Source: Maribacter_C sp047345145
GTDB lineage: Bacteria; Bacteroidota; Bacteroidia; Flavobacteriales; Flavobacteriaceae
Length of the DNA stretch: 64,000 bases
Direction: 5' to 3'
NCBI RefSeq assembly: GCF_047345145.1
Contig: NZ_JBLFER010000003.1
Span: 62,001 to 126,000 of the forward strand
Shown: piece by piece, positions 43,644 to 53,272 of the stretch
Layout: each line of letters begins with the position of its first letter
Position numbering within the stretch: position 1 is the first letter of the stretch
Notes under the pieces: model-generated
Told to the model about the DNA's origin: nothing
Databases searched by the model: none
The model's input: only the letters and a program-made list of their open reading frames with translations
Translations under genes and position numbers: made by a program

Positions 43644-44381
43644 TCACTTCATTCGCTGTCTTACCGCTTCATAGAGAAAAACGGCACATGCTACCGAGAC
43701 ATTTAATGATTGAATTTCACCTAGTAAAGGTAGCTTAGCCATTTGATCTGAAGCTTTTAGAATAGATGGAGAAATTCCTCTATCCTCAGAACCCATTACA
43801 ATAGCGATAGGAGCATTGAATGATACGTCATAAATCGTATTTTCAGTTTTTTCTGTCGCTGAAATAACTTGAATTCCAGATGCTTGCAAATAAAATACAG
43901 CATCTTTAATATGATCAACTTTAGCAATAGGAACTTTAAAAGCTGCTCCAGCTGAAGTTTTAACCGTATCTGAAGTTACAGGGGCTGCACCTTTCTTTTG
44001 AATGATAATTCCATCAACGCCCGTACATTCGGCAGTTCGAATGATAGCTCCAAAATTACGGACATCAGAAAGTTGGTCAAGCAATAAAAACAAGGGTAGT
44101 TTTTTGGACTCCAAAACGGTTTCAACCAATTCCTCAAGCTGGTGAAAGCTGATGGGCGAAATATTTGCAACTACTCCTTGATGATTGTTTTTAGTTAACC
44201 TATTTAGCTTTTCAATAGGTACGTAAGATATATTTATCTGATTCTTACGAACTGCAGATTCTAATTCTTGTGATAAGTCGCTTTTAAGCCCTCTTTGTAT
44301 AAATATCTTATCTATTGATTCTTCAGAGTTGATAGCTTCTAAGACGGCTCGAATACCATATATTTGACTGGTTTTATGCAT
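43644..44381 (-). CDS. rlmB: 23S rRNA (guanosine-2'-O-)-methyltransferase RlmB (TrmH family)
   Basis: 245 residues of the SpoU/TrmH knot family. The N-terminal substrate-binding domain (YGIRAVLEAI) precedes the knot motifs NFGAIIRTAE, VMGSEDRGIS and NVSVACAVFLYE. The family methylates the 2'-O of G2251 (E. coli numbering) in 23S rRNA using SAM. Confidence 0.93.
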   Translation of the reverse strand: MHKTSQIYGIRAVLEAINSEESIDKIFIQRGLKSDLSQELESAVRKNQINISYVPIEKLNRLTKNNHQGVVANISPISFHQLEELVETVLESKKLPLFLLLDQLSDVRNFGAIIRTAECTGVDGIIIQKKGAAPVTSDTVKTSAGAAFKVPIAKVDHIKDAVFYLQASGIQVISATEKTENTIYDVSFNAPIAIVMGSEDRGISPSILKASDQMAKLPLLGEIQSLNVSVACAVFLYEAVRQRMK

Positions 44382-44465
44382 ATGGCTAAAGGTAAATAAA
44401 AAACCATCCTCATTGCGAGCACGGTTTTGAAGTTTTAAACTATTTTGGAATTTTGGCTATCCCTA

Positions 44466-44487
44466 AACATTTTATTCGTAAAATGTT
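44466..44487. other. UUCG-loop stem-loop
   Basis: AACATTTTA - TTCG - TAAAATGTT is a perfect 9-bp stem with a TTCG loop on the plus strand, 8 bp from the palindromic terminator that follows. It could be a second transcript-end structure or part of the rlmB upstream region. Confidence 0.5.
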
Positions 44488-44494
44488 GCAATAA

Positions 44495-44524
44495 AAAACT
44501 GCTTACCTTAAGGTAAGCAGTTTT
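44495..44524 (-). terminator. Perfect 30-bp palindrome terminator
   Basis: AAAACTGCTTACCTT followed by its exact reverse complement. On the minus strand it lies about 22 bp past the stop of the secreted hypothetical gene (44546) and ends in a T-rich stretch, so it should terminate that transcript. Confidence 0.8.
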
Positions 44525-44545
44525 GGTTAAAAGATGTAATGTAAT

Positions 44546-45292
44546 TTATTGGTTTAAAAATTCAAAAACCTTAATTAAATCACTTTCGTTTTTAATATTT
44601 AAATCATTTTCTTTCAAATAATTCTTTACAGATTCTTTTTGGGAATCACCTAAAAGTTTTAAAAGTTTACCTTTTTTTGGTAATACCTCATCGATTCTGT
44701 TTACCCCTTTTTTCTGCATATAATATTCGGTAAACTTTGTAAATCTTGCAGGAATTGCAGCTACAAAAGAGTTTTGAGCAGCTGTTCCTTCGGTGAATTT
44801 CACATGAATTCTTTTAAAAAGATCATATTCTTCGCCATTCACTATCTCTGTAAGATAACCATTAGTCGTTCTCTTTTTGGAAGTAACAAAGGTTTTGAAA
44901 CTCATTTTTTTACCATTAGGGCGTATATTAAGTTCTTTATCTCTAGCTAAGCTTCGTATAGCTTCACCTTCTACATTGGCCTTCATTATTTCAACCTCCT
45001 CATTTAATGCATTGTATCTGAAGAAGATATTTCCAACTTTTTCATCTTTATAGTACAGTGGAGTTGGTGAGAATACATTTGAAGTATATGGAGATCCTTG
45101 AATGTTCTCATCTTCAAGAACAGATTTTTCAGAATACTTTTCTGAAAGGGATCCAGCAGAATAATTATAAAGAGCATCTGTCACACCACCATCACCACGT
45201 GATGAAGTGTATGTAGCTAGTTGGCCAGTTGTTTGGGCACTCATAGTGTATGCCGCAAAGAAAGTAAATAATAGAAATAATGACTTTTTCAT
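44546..45292 (-). CDS. Secreted hypothetical protein
   Basis: 248 residues with a Sec signal peptide (MKKSLFLLFTFFAAYTMSAQ). The rest is polar and unrecognised; the last 60 residues are Lys-rich and helical (KKGKLLKLLGDSQKESVKNY). On the minus strand it is the last gene of the 44.5-56.5 kb surface-protein block and is followed by a strong terminator. A TATCTTGC element about 30 bp upstream suggests its own promoter. Confidence 0.6.
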   Translation of the reverse strand: MKKSLFLLFTFFAAYTMSAQTTGQLATYTSSRGDGGVTDALYNYSAGSLSEKYSEKSVLEDENIQGSPYTSNVFSPTPLYYKDEKVGNIFFRYNALNEEVEIMKANVEGEAIRSLARDKELNIRPNGKKMSFKTFVTSKKRTTNGYLTEIVNGEEYDLFKRIHVKFTEGTAAQNSFVAAIPARFTKFTEYYMQKKGVNRIDEVLPKKGKLLKLLGDSQKESVKNYLKENDLNIKNESDLIKVFEFLNQ

Positions 45293-45459
45293 GTTAAATA
45301 AAATTTATATAATAATGCAAGATAATTAATTTATGCCACGTCTCCCAAATATCAATTTTTTTAACATCTATTTTAGACAAATTGCTAAAAAGATAGGGCA
45401 GGGTACTTTGGATCGTATAATATTCTTAAAATTTAATTAGCAAAGGAAAAAATCTATGT

Positions 45460-48400
45460 CTAATTCTTTTTGAAAGAGAGTATTTTTCCGTTGTTTTGTG
45501 AGACTAATAGCCGTTGACTTTTATTAACTTCTAAAAATATCATGTCTTTGATGTTTCCATCAAATAAGATGCCAGAATTAGAATGAGACGTCACATCATA
45601 TCCATCTTTTCCATTGGATAATAGAACTAAACCTGATAGAGCGTCTAATCTTGGAGTCTCTACTTCGGTGTTATAAATATTTCCTCCAAGAACAGCATCT
45701 TCAAAACCATCATTGTTAAGATCAATAAATATACTTTGGAGTAATGGAAAAAATTGTGCTTCAGATGGCAAAAAAGAATGCTGAAACTTGTTGTTACCCA
45801 AATTGATTAAAACAAGAGATCTAAATTCATTAGCCTCTGCCTCATAAGCGGTCTTTAGCTTTACTCCATAGATGTCTTCTAAGTTTGCATTGGCAAAATC
45901 AGAATAGGTTTTAAATTTTTTTTGGATGAACGGCATTTGTTGAGAAGAACATTCACGACCCCTTACAGGTACATATTCTCCCTGATACTGTTTGCTAAAT
46001 ACTATATCCTGGGTTCCATTATCATCAAAGTCGTTAGCAAAAACTTTAAACGGTTTTTTGGCACTTGCGTCAAATTTAAGATTAGTACCTACATTGCCTA
46101 CTAGGTAATCAGCTAACCCATCATTATTAACATCTGTCTCACTTACTGAAAACCACCATCCTTTCAAGTCGCTAATATCTTTGCTTAAATCTGATATGTT
46201 TTTGAAAGAGCCCTTATTATTTCGAAACATACCGATACCGGTCCACTCACCAACTGCAATAAAATCTTGCCAGCCATCATTGTCAAAATCTGTACTTATT
46301 ACTTTGTTAACTATACCAAATTCAAGAAATTCAGGAGCTACTTTTTCTGTAACATCAACAAATTCATGATTTATATTTTCATAAATTGATGAGGTAGAGG
46401 GGTTTGGATATTTTTGCGGAATGGCACGGTTACCAATAATAAGATCTTGATCACCATCTTGATCAAAATCTATAGCTGTAACTGTTTTTCCATTTTTTGG
46501 TAATTTTTCAAGTGCTGCACTGGCAGCGCGAAAGAAATTACCATTTCCATCATTTAGGTATAACCTATCGGCATAAAACGAAGAATGTTGTTGAAATTCG
46601 TTTCCACCACTTACAATATATAGGTCTTTATCACCATCATTGTCCCAGTCAAAAATTAGAGACTCAAGGTCTTCATAATTTTTGTCCTGAGAAATTGCTT
46701 TTTGAGTTGACTTCTTAAACTTCCCGTTTTTGGTTTGAAAATAAAGTGCTCCCGATTGACCTGATGCTCCACCGACGTAAAAATCAATTAGGTCATCCCC
46801 ATTTAAATCTCCCTTTGAAAAATAGGGGCCAAGACTTGATTGTTTATATGGAAGTAAGATTTCTGTTTCAAAATCATCATAAGGATTTTCTCTGTGTACA
46901 AACTCAATTCCAAGATTTGAAGCGCTCTCTTCTTTAAAGTATGGCTTAGATTTCGCTTTCGATAGTGCTTTGGATTTTACTGCGTCTTCTTCATTAAAAA
47001 AAAGCTCGGAATTTGAAGCAATATTATACTTTTCTTCAATAGTTCCATTGGGCCATGAAACAATCACTGTATCTATACTATTAACATCACCCAGGCCAAA
47101 ATGGGCAGCAGTCTGTTGCGACGATCTATAACCACGAACCCTTCTGTTTTCGATTAGCTGTTTATGTTCACCATATACAATCTTTACTTTGGCAAATGAT
47201 TCAGATAGCTTACCTATGGTATTAACTTTTAAATAATTCCCTCCATTGGTTTCTACTGTTGTGTTTTTATATAGGAAACAGTTTTCATCTAAATTATTAA
47301 CTACAAGATCTAGATCTCCGTCATTGTCGAAATCGCCTGTTGCAGCACCATTACTGAAAGAAAATTGATCAAGGCCCCACCTCTTTGCATTTTCTTCAAA
47401 ATTCAGGGTTCCTTGATTTTCAAAAAGTATGTTCTGAAGTTTTTCTGACGGCATTTCATCATAAAGACTCTTTTTAACCTCTAAGGGCACATTGTTCTTG
47501 TATTTCATTTTAGCTGCGTAGACCTTATTCTGTAAATCGTTATCTAGAGCGTATCTACGATACCCATTGGTGATATATATATCTTTGTCTTGGTCTTGGT
47601 CAAAGTCGTTGAGGAGTACTGACCAGCTCCAATCTGTGTTAGCAGTTTTCGTTGCTTGTGCGATGTTGGAAAACTTATTAAGTCCAGTATTCAATTGCAG
47701 AGAATTGTACATATACTGATGATGAAACTTTGCTTCTTTTACCAAGTAGTCGAAGCGCTTTGTATTCATTGAAGCCATTAGTGTTTTGGATCTTACGTGA
47801 TCGTTTGCGGCCATATCAAGAACAAAGATGTCTTGTAAACCATCATTATTTAGGTCAGCAATGTCCATTCCCATACCATAGAAAGATACTTGATTGGTAA
47901 ACTCTTTTATCTTATCATCAAAACCACCTTTTTGATTATTTATGAATAGTGCATCTGGTATATAATAATCACTAGCAATGTAGAAATCTAGCCAACCATC
48001 TTGATTTATGTCTGAAATGGATAAACCAAGTCCAAATATCGGGCGTTGAATACCCGCGTCTTCAGAGTAGTCGATAAACTTACCGTTTTCATTTCGATAA
48101 AAATGTGATGAATTAAAGTATTGGTTCTCTGAGTTTGCGTTAGCCAATTTGTAAAGGTTTATCGGATCTACACCATACAGCTCATTCTCGTTCATTACGA
48201 CACAGTCTAAGTCACCATCTTTGTCAAAGTCGAAAAAAGCTGACTGAGTGCTTATTCCTATGTCGGCCAAACCATATTCATCTGCACTTTCTACAAAAGT
48301 TTCGTCTTTTTGATTTATAAATAGTAAGTTTTTTCTATCCGGCCTTGATTTCGGACCGCCTTGTGAGACATAGATATCCATCCAACCATCATTATTGATG

Positions 48401-48807
48401 TCAACGAATGTCACAGCATTTGACCAATTTTTATTTTTATTGATTTGTGCTTTTTCAGAAATATCTTCAAAGACAAAATCACCTTTGTTTAGAAATAATT
48501 TATTTGGTACTTGATTGCCACAGAAAAATATGTCAAGTAATCCATCATTATTGATGTCTTCTACACCTACACCTGCTCCATTATAAAAATAATCGTAGTT
48601 GAAAAGATTTTCCATAGTGGAAACATCTTCAATTATTTTGTTTTCGAAATTTAGGCCAGAATGGACTGCTTCAATTTTTTGAAAGACTTTTTGTTGAGCA
48701 ATTTCTGTATTTGTACTTGGAGTAGAATTTAATTTGTTTTTATTGGTTTCCTTACAAGAAGTAAAGCCTAGTGCCGATAGAATGATTAGAAGTATATTCT
48801 TTTTCAT
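45460..48807 (-). CDS. VCBS/FG-GAP repeat lipoprotein with ASPIC/UnbV domain (CRTAC1-like)
   Basis: 1115 residues with lipobox FTSC (Cys18). I count about 14 calcium-loop motifs of the type DxNxDGxxD, for example DINNDGWMDIYV, DFDNDGDLDLVV, DLNNDGFEDAVL; these are FG-GAP/VCBS blades of two beta-propellers. Between them lies the ASPIC/UnbV segment RGYRSSQQTAAHFGLGDVNS. Such lipoproteins are surface-exposed and often encoded beside SusC/SusD pairs, suggesting ligand or glycan binding. It probably needs Ca2+ for stability. Confidence 0.88.
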   Translation of the reverse strand: MKKNILLIILSALGFTSCKETNKNKLNSTPSTNTEIAQQKVFQKIEAVHSGLNFENKIIEDVSTMENLFNYDYFYNGAGVGVEDINNDGLLDIFFCGNQVPNKLFLNKGDFVFEDISEKAQINKNKNWSNAVTFVDINNDGWMDIYVSQGGPKSRPDRKNLLFINQKDETFVESADEYGLADIGISTQSAFFDFDKDGDLDCVVMNENELYGVDPINLYKLANANSENQYFNSSHFYRNENGKFIDYSEDAGIQRPIFGLGLSISDINQDGWLDFYIASDYYIPDALFINNQKGGFDDKIKEFTNQVSFYGMGMDIADLNNDGLQDIFVLDMAANDHVRSKTLMASMNTKRFDYLVKEAKFHHQYMYNSLQLNTGLNKFSNIAQATKTANTDWSWSVLLNDFDQDQDKDIYITNGYRRYALDNDLQNKVYAAKMKYKNNVPLEVKKSLYDEMPSEKLQNILFENQGTLNFEENAKRWGLDQFSFSNGAATGDFDNDGDLDLVVNNLDENCFLYKNTTVETNGGNYLKVNTIGKLSESFAKVKIVYGEHKQLIENRRVRGYRSSQQTAAHFGLGDVNSIDTVIVSWPNGTIEEKYNIASNSELFFNEEDAVKSKALSKAKSKPYFKEESASNLGIEFVHRENPYDDFETEILLPYKQSSLGPYFSKGDLNGDDLIDFYVGGASGQSGALYFQTKNGKFKKSTQKAISQDKNYEDLESLIFDWDNDGDKDLYIVSGGNEFQQHSSFYADRLYLNDGNGNFFRAASAALEKLPKNGKTVTAIDFDQDGDQDLIIGNRAIPQKYPNPSTSSIYENINHEFVDVTEKVAPEFLEFGIVNKVISTDFDNDGWQDFIAVGEWTGIGMFRNNKGSFKNISDLSKDISDLKGWWFSVSETDVNNDGLADYLVGNVGTNLKFDASAKKPFKVFANDFDDNGTQDIVFSKQYQGEYVPVRGRECSSQQMPFIQKKFKTYSDFANANLEDIYGVKLKTAYEAEANEFRSLVLINLGNNKFQHSFLPSEAQFFPLLQSIFIDLNNDGFEDAVLGGNIYNTEVETPRLDALSGLVLLSNGKDGYDVTSHSNSGILFDGNIKDMIFLEVNKSQRLLVSQNNGKILSFKKN

Positions 48808-48824
48808 AACAAAATTTTCATCAT

Positions 48825-48852
48825 GCCATTAGTGTTTTCAAGTGTTAATGGC
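48825..48852. repeat. Inverted repeat before the VCBS lipoprotein gene
   Basis: GCCATTA (48825-48831) and TAATGGC (48846-48852) form a 7-bp stem with a 14-nt spacer, 18-45 bp before the start codon. It could be an operator or a leader hairpin. Confidence 0.35.
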
Positions 48853-48939
48853 TAATGTAGGCAAATAAAATAGTTGATTTTCCTTTGGTAGTGTATGAGT
48901 TAATAATCATTAAGCCTCACTATCTTCTTTTTCAATGTA

Positions 48940-50292
48940 TTAAAGTCCTAGCAATTTTATTTCAGGTGCGTCTTTGGCATAAGAATAACCTCTCCAAAAA
49001 AATCCTTCGGCGCTAAATTTCCAAACTACTTCTTTTTCACGTGTAACTTCCCAAAACCCGAAATCACCCTCTGTAATAAGTACGTTGCCATTTGGAAGGG
49101 TAACTGCTCCCGATATTTTACCCGAGTATAAATCAGGATTTGTATAAGACCATAGTATATTCAATTCATTATCTCTATCCGGTTTCAAGTCATATTCGCT
49201 TGGTAATTCCAGTTCGTATACTGTAGATTGTTCAATATTGAATCCATTCGAAAAGATAAGTAATTTGCCAAGATCCATGCCTTTAAGAAGATTGGGGAAG
49301 TGGTTGTTGTAAAACTGCCGCTCACCAAAGGTGTTTTTATAGGTTTCTGGATTACCAAATCGGTAAATCAGATCTCCGCCTTTGCCATAATTACCGCCAC
49401 TACTTGTTGAAGCTTCTTCTGTAGAGGTGCTATGATCAATAACCCAAACTTCAGAAAAGAAGTTGACACTTAATAAAATAGCATCATTAAGCTTATCATA
49501 AGCTATGCCGTTTGCATGCATTATATCTCCATCGCTTTCGGTTGAAGCATTTGACATTGGTACGTAATTAACATCAATACGTTCAGGGTGATCTGCTATA
49601 TTGCCGTAATTATTTTTTGTGGAATCGTGATCTTGCACTATATGATCCCATGAATGCCACTCCCAAACAATTTCATCAGTATTTGGATCAATTTCTATAA
49701 TTGATTCTACAAAAACATCGGTTTCAAACATGAAACCTGATTGCAGTGCTTCTTCTGCACTATGCTTAGTCCAAACCATGGCAATAATATTACCATTAGG
49801 TAGTAATTCTGCATCGTGATGAGTTTCCCTGTCCATTGATGAATAGAGATAGTCCCATTCCACTGCGCCATTAGGTCCAATTAATTGTAGTTTTCCACCT
49901 TTGCCACCTAATTTTATTTGAGGATCATCAGCCTCAAGTGATGCTAATAATTGGCCATTGGGTAACAGGAATACATCATTTCCAATATTATTGGTTAACG
50001 ACCATTCGTGTAGTAACCTAGCCTCTTTGTCCATTAAGTAGACTTGATTTGAGGCAGCGTCGTTGACTAAAATATAATTATCATCAACTTTATCATCTAG
50101 AAATACTTCAACTGAGCCTACTGGCATAAAGCTTGGTTCCTCTTCAGGTTCCTCAGGAATAGGCACATCTTCTATAGAAGTTTCAGTGTCTACTTTAGGT
50201 GAATCGTCTTTAGAACAAGACTGTATAAAGTTGACTGCTGCGAAGACGAGCAGAAACTTTAAAAAATAACAAAAAGAGAGATTCTTTAACAT
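48940..50292 (-). CDS. Arylsulfotransferase-like lipoprotein
   Basis: 450 residues with lipobox FIQSC (Cys26) and an acidic linker (EEPEEEP). The mature part is a six-bladed propeller-like protein with LLPNGNIIAMV, HHDAELLPNG, EIVWEWHSWDHI and TLPNGNVLITEG, the pattern of the arylsulfotransferase (ASST) family. ASSTs transfer sulfate between phenolic compounds through a catalytic His; the HHDAE and HSWDH His residues are candidates. It lies downstream of the SusC/SusD operon and its terminator, so it is probably transcribed separately. Confidence 0.75.
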   Translation of the reverse strand: MLKNLSFCYFLKFLLVFAAVNFIQSCSKDDSPKVDTETSIEDVPIPEEPEEEPSFMPVGSVEVFLDDKVDDNYILVNDAASNQVYLMDKEARLLHEWSLTNNIGNDVFLLPNGQLLASLEADDPQIKLGGKGGKLQLIGPNGAVEWDYLYSSMDRETHHDAELLPNGNIIAMVWTKHSAEEALQSGFMFETDVFVESIIEIDPNTDEIVWEWHSWDHIVQDHDSTKNNYGNIADHPERIDVNYVPMSNASTESDGDIMHANGIAYDKLNDAILLSVNFFSEVWVIDHSTSTEEASTSSGGNYGKGGDLIYRFGNPETYKNTFGERQFYNNHFPNLLKGMDLGKLLIFSNGFNIEQSTVYELELPSEYDLKPDRDNELNILWSYTNPDLYSGKISGAVTLPNGNVLITEGDFGFWEVTREKEVVWKFSAEGFFWRGYSYAKDAPEIKLLGL

Positions 50293-50431
50293 CTTAAATT
50301 TTGGTATAAAAGTACAATATATTTAAAAGAAATTGATTAGCTCAAATTAATTTTGGAGATGCAGGTTTAGCGATAAGGAATTGATTTCAATTGATTCTAT
50401 CTGTTTTGAGATTCGAAACAATGGGGAGAAA

Positions 50432-50466
50432 CAAAAAACCATCCCGTTAAAAACGAGATGGTTTTA
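50432..50466 (-). terminator. Terminator of the SusC-SusD-lipoprotein operon
   Basis: AAAACCATC pairs with GATGGTTTT around an internal CGTTTTTAACG, 25-60 bp past the stop of the lipoprotein gene; a T-rich run follows on the minus strand. Confidence 0.8.
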
Positions 50467-50490
50467 TAAATTTAATATGAATTGTTTAGA

Positions 50491-51432
50491 TTAATCCAAA
50501 CAGAAGTTGATTAGTATTGAACCGGCTTCAACTCCTTGATAACCTCCCACTACATTTCCATTCGGAGTAAGGATTTCATATCCAATTTCTCCATAACGAT
50601 CTCCGGGAAAGAACCAATCTGCAGTTAGTGTACCATCTGGTATCGTAATGGTTCCCACTCCTACAGATCCATCATTTGGAGTACAATCTGCTCCTCCTAA
50701 AAATGTTCCTGCAGCACCGCCGTAAGGAGAGCACATACCAACTTCTAAAACAGTACCGTCATCCAAAGTAACTGTAATTCCTGCACCACCGCTTCCGGTA
50801 TCAGTTTGCCACCCATCACCATAAGAATCGGTCATGTTGATAGTCCAAACACCTGGTGTAGGTGCTTTCGGTGGACAAACAATAATCGCTGTGTAGCGAA
50901 ATGGTGAACTGAAGTAAGACCCAGTAAGTGTACCTGAATTTTGACCATTTGAGAACCTTCTTCCATCAGTCATAACTAATTCGAAACGAACGGCGAACTC
51001 ATCTCCACCATCAATATCAGCATCAGATACTCCTGTTGTTGAAAGAAGAGAAGATAACTCTACTCGATAAGTGGTTACAGGCAAACCTGCATCTCCTAGT
51101 TCAAATGAAGCAGGGTTTAAAGTCTCAATCAAGGCTTCGGAGCTTGTAGCGCCTTTTCCATTATCCGGAGTATTATCTAAAAATGTACCGAATACATCAA
51201 TGGACTGGACTAACTTTCCATCTTCTTGATCTTGAACTTCTAAGGCTACTTCAAAGAATCCATCAGAAACACCGATCGGAAGCTCGTTGGAGTTCACGTT
51301 TATAGTTCGCAACACAGCACCTCTTTGTTCAGCATCTACAATGTCATCAAAGGTTTTATCACCTTCCGTACATGAAATAGATACAATAGCTGCTAGAGCA
51401 ATAGTTGTAAAAATTTTATAATTTAGTTTCAT
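50491..51432 (-). CDS. SusD-associated lipoprotein with DSYGDGW motif
   Basis: 313 residues with lipobox SISC. The N-terminal half (residues about 20-185) is a beta-rich domain. The C-terminal half carries MTDSYGDGWQTD and GMCSPYGG ... GGADCTPNDG, with Cys and Asp placed as in Ca2+-binding YGDGW repeats of secreted proteins, and four Cys that could form disulfides. It follows susD by 19 bp on the same strand and is closed by a terminator, so it belongs to the SusCD operon, in the position of a SusE/SusF-type ligand-binding lipoprotein. Confidence 0.7.
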   Translation of the reverse strand: MKLNYKIFTTIALAAIVSISCTEGDKTFDDIVDAEQRGAVLRTINVNSNELPIGVSDGFFEVALEVQDQEDGKLVQSIDVFGTFLDNTPDNGKGATSSEALIETLNPASFELGDAGLPVTTYRVELSSLLSTTGVSDADIDGGDEFAVRFELVMTDGRRFSNGQNSGTLTGSYFSSPFRYTAIIVCPPKAPTPGVWTINMTDSYGDGWQTDTGSGGAGITVTLDDGTVLEVGMCSPYGGAAGTFLGGADCTPNDGSVGVGTITIPDGTLTADWFFPGDRYGEIGYEILTPNGNVVGGYQGVEAGSILINFCLD

Positions 51433-51451
51433 TGTCATTTTTTTTTAATTA

Positions 51452-53245
51452 TTAATTGGCTGGTGGGAAAGCCGGACCTGCAGGATTTGTATCCCAAAAT
51501 ACCTGTGTACTAAGATCCGTTCTCTGTGTTATACCTGGATTATTAATAACCTCATTTTGTGGTATCAATAAAGTCCTTGGGAATGAACCTGGATTAGGTT
51601 CCCAGTTAGGAAATACAGTTGTTGGGTATCCTGTTTTTCTATAATAATTATAGGCTTCTGAAGCACCACCGTACATAGCTATCCAATATTGCTCTGCAAA
51701 AAGATTTTCTTTGTCATCTCCTGTTAGCATTTCATAACGCATTATGGTAGTCTCGATGTAGTCAGTAATATCAGCAGCTGTCGGCACCAAAGAAGAAGCT
51801 AACACGGCAGTGGTTACCTCCCCTGTTGTTGCATCAAACACAGAATCATCAAGTAAAGCACCAGCCTCAAAAGTTGGGTCGGCAAATGAAGTAACTTTAG
51901 CTATTGACTTTTCCATTCCAGCTTGTAAGAAAGCAGATTTATCGGCATCAGTTGCAGCCATTTCACCTCTCCAAAAATCAACATATGAAGCTAAAATAAT
52001 AGGCTCTATACCAGCACCTCCGCCTCCAAGGCCAAGTCCAACACCGTTGTCATCTTCGTCCAATTCAAAAACATATTCTCCTGAATCGTCATCCAATACC
52101 ACGTTACCATTACGGAACAAGTCACCGTCAAATTTACCAGCTGCAGGATAAACACCTGCTGCGGCTTTTAGAAACGTATCTGGTGGTCCACCTTCGTCAT
52201 TACCGTGAGATCTACCCCAATAGCCTTCAGGTGGTGCGCAATATACGAATCCATCATAATGTGGAGGAGGTGTAAATAACGAACAAGAAATTGTTTCTTC
52301 ATCTGGTGGAGCATCTGCACCAGGTGTGGCACCAACTTGTCTATAGAAGTAATATCTAATTCTCGGATCATCTTGCGTTAGCATCAGATTCATCATATAA
52401 TTAGAACGATATCCTCCTGCTCCAGATGGTGTATAGTTAGCTGCGTAAAGCGGATGTCTATCATCTGGTTGTAATTCACTGTTACCGTAAATTAATTGAA
52501 AGTCATCAGCACTATCTGAGATAAAGTTGTCACCGGCAATTACAGCATTAAAGCTTGCCGTGTCACCTGTATTCTTGTAAGAGCGAAGTCTGATAGTATT
52601 TATTAGCTTAACCCATTTTGAAGAATCACCAGAGTAAAACAAATCCTGGGCTCCGATTGGATCTGGAGAACCAGATAATAAGGCTTCAGCCTCGTCTAGA
52701 AGACCGAAAGCAGCAGCATATACTTCTTGACCACTATCAAGCTTAGGTGCTGGAAATTCTGCAGCATTTCCGGCTTCTGACCACGCAGCCTCTCCAATAA
52801 AATCTACCAATTGAAAAAGTGAATGCGCTAAAAGTGTCTTACCAACACCTTCGTGAAATGAATAATCAGTATCAGAAGTAGCATTTAGCTCTTCAAGTGC
52901 CTGAACGTTAGTCAAGATTCCGACAGATACAAAATCACCTGCACCGTTTCCTCCTGAACTGTACGTTCTAGACCACACCCCATTCATTGTATTACCAGGT
53001 AGTGCGTTAAAGTAATCTCTGCTACCAAAATAATCGATTCGGGTTAATCTTGCCGATTGACCGCTAAATGCTTGTTGATTGGTAACATATGCTAACTGAA
53101 TCGAATTCAATAGCAAGTTCGGATCTGCCTGATCAGCAGCTAGATCATTCGGACTTACTCTCAAGTCCAGTTCAGTTGTTTCACATGCAGTAACTAAAAC
53201 CACTGCTGCGAAAACCATCGAAATATATTTCATTAATTTTTTCAT
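51452..53245 (-). CDS. SusD/RagB family nutrient-binding lipoprotein (SusD-like_2 type)
   Basis: 597 residues with lipobox VTAC (Cys21), from the ATG giving MKKLMKYISMVFAAVVLVTA. TPR-like helices (NLLLNSIQLAYVTNQQAF, VGKTLLAHSLFQLVDFIGE) and the C-terminal region (YNYYRKTGYPTTVFPNWEPN, LIPQNEVINNP) are typical of SusD-like_2 proteins. An acidic, Gly-rich loop at about residues 390-420 is unusual. It forms the lid of the SusC transporter encoded upstream, 27 bp away. The substrate is unknown. Confidence 0.92.
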   Translation of the reverse strand: MKKLMKYISMVFAAVVLVTACETTELDLRVSPNDLAADQADPNLLLNSIQLAYVTNQQAFSGQSARLTRIDYFGSRDYFNALPGNTMNGVWSRTYSSGGNGAGDFVSVGILTNVQALEELNATSDTDYSFHEGVGKTLLAHSLFQLVDFIGEAAWSEAGNAAEFPAPKLDSGQEVYAAAFGLLDEAEALLSGSPDPIGAQDLFYSGDSSKWVKLINTIRLRSYKNTGDTASFNAVIAGDNFISDSADDFQLIYGNSELQPDDRHPLYAANYTPSGAGGYRSNYMMNLMLTQDDPRIRYYFYRQVGATPGADAPPDEETISCSLFTPPPHYDGFVYCAPPEGYWGRSHGNDEGGPPDTFLKAAAGVYPAAGKFDGDLFRNGNVVLDDDSGEYVFELDEDDNGVGLGLGGGGAGIEPIILASYVDFWRGEMAATDADKSAFLQAGMEKSIAKVTSFADPTFEAGALLDDSVFDATTGEVTTAVLASSLVPTAADITDYIETTIMRYEMLTGDDKENLFAEQYWIAMYGGASEAYNYYRKTGYPTTVFPNWEPNPGSFPRTLLIPQNEVINNPGITQRTDLSTQVFWDTNPAGPAFPPAN

Positions 53246-53272
53246 GTCTCTATATATCATTTACAATTTTTA

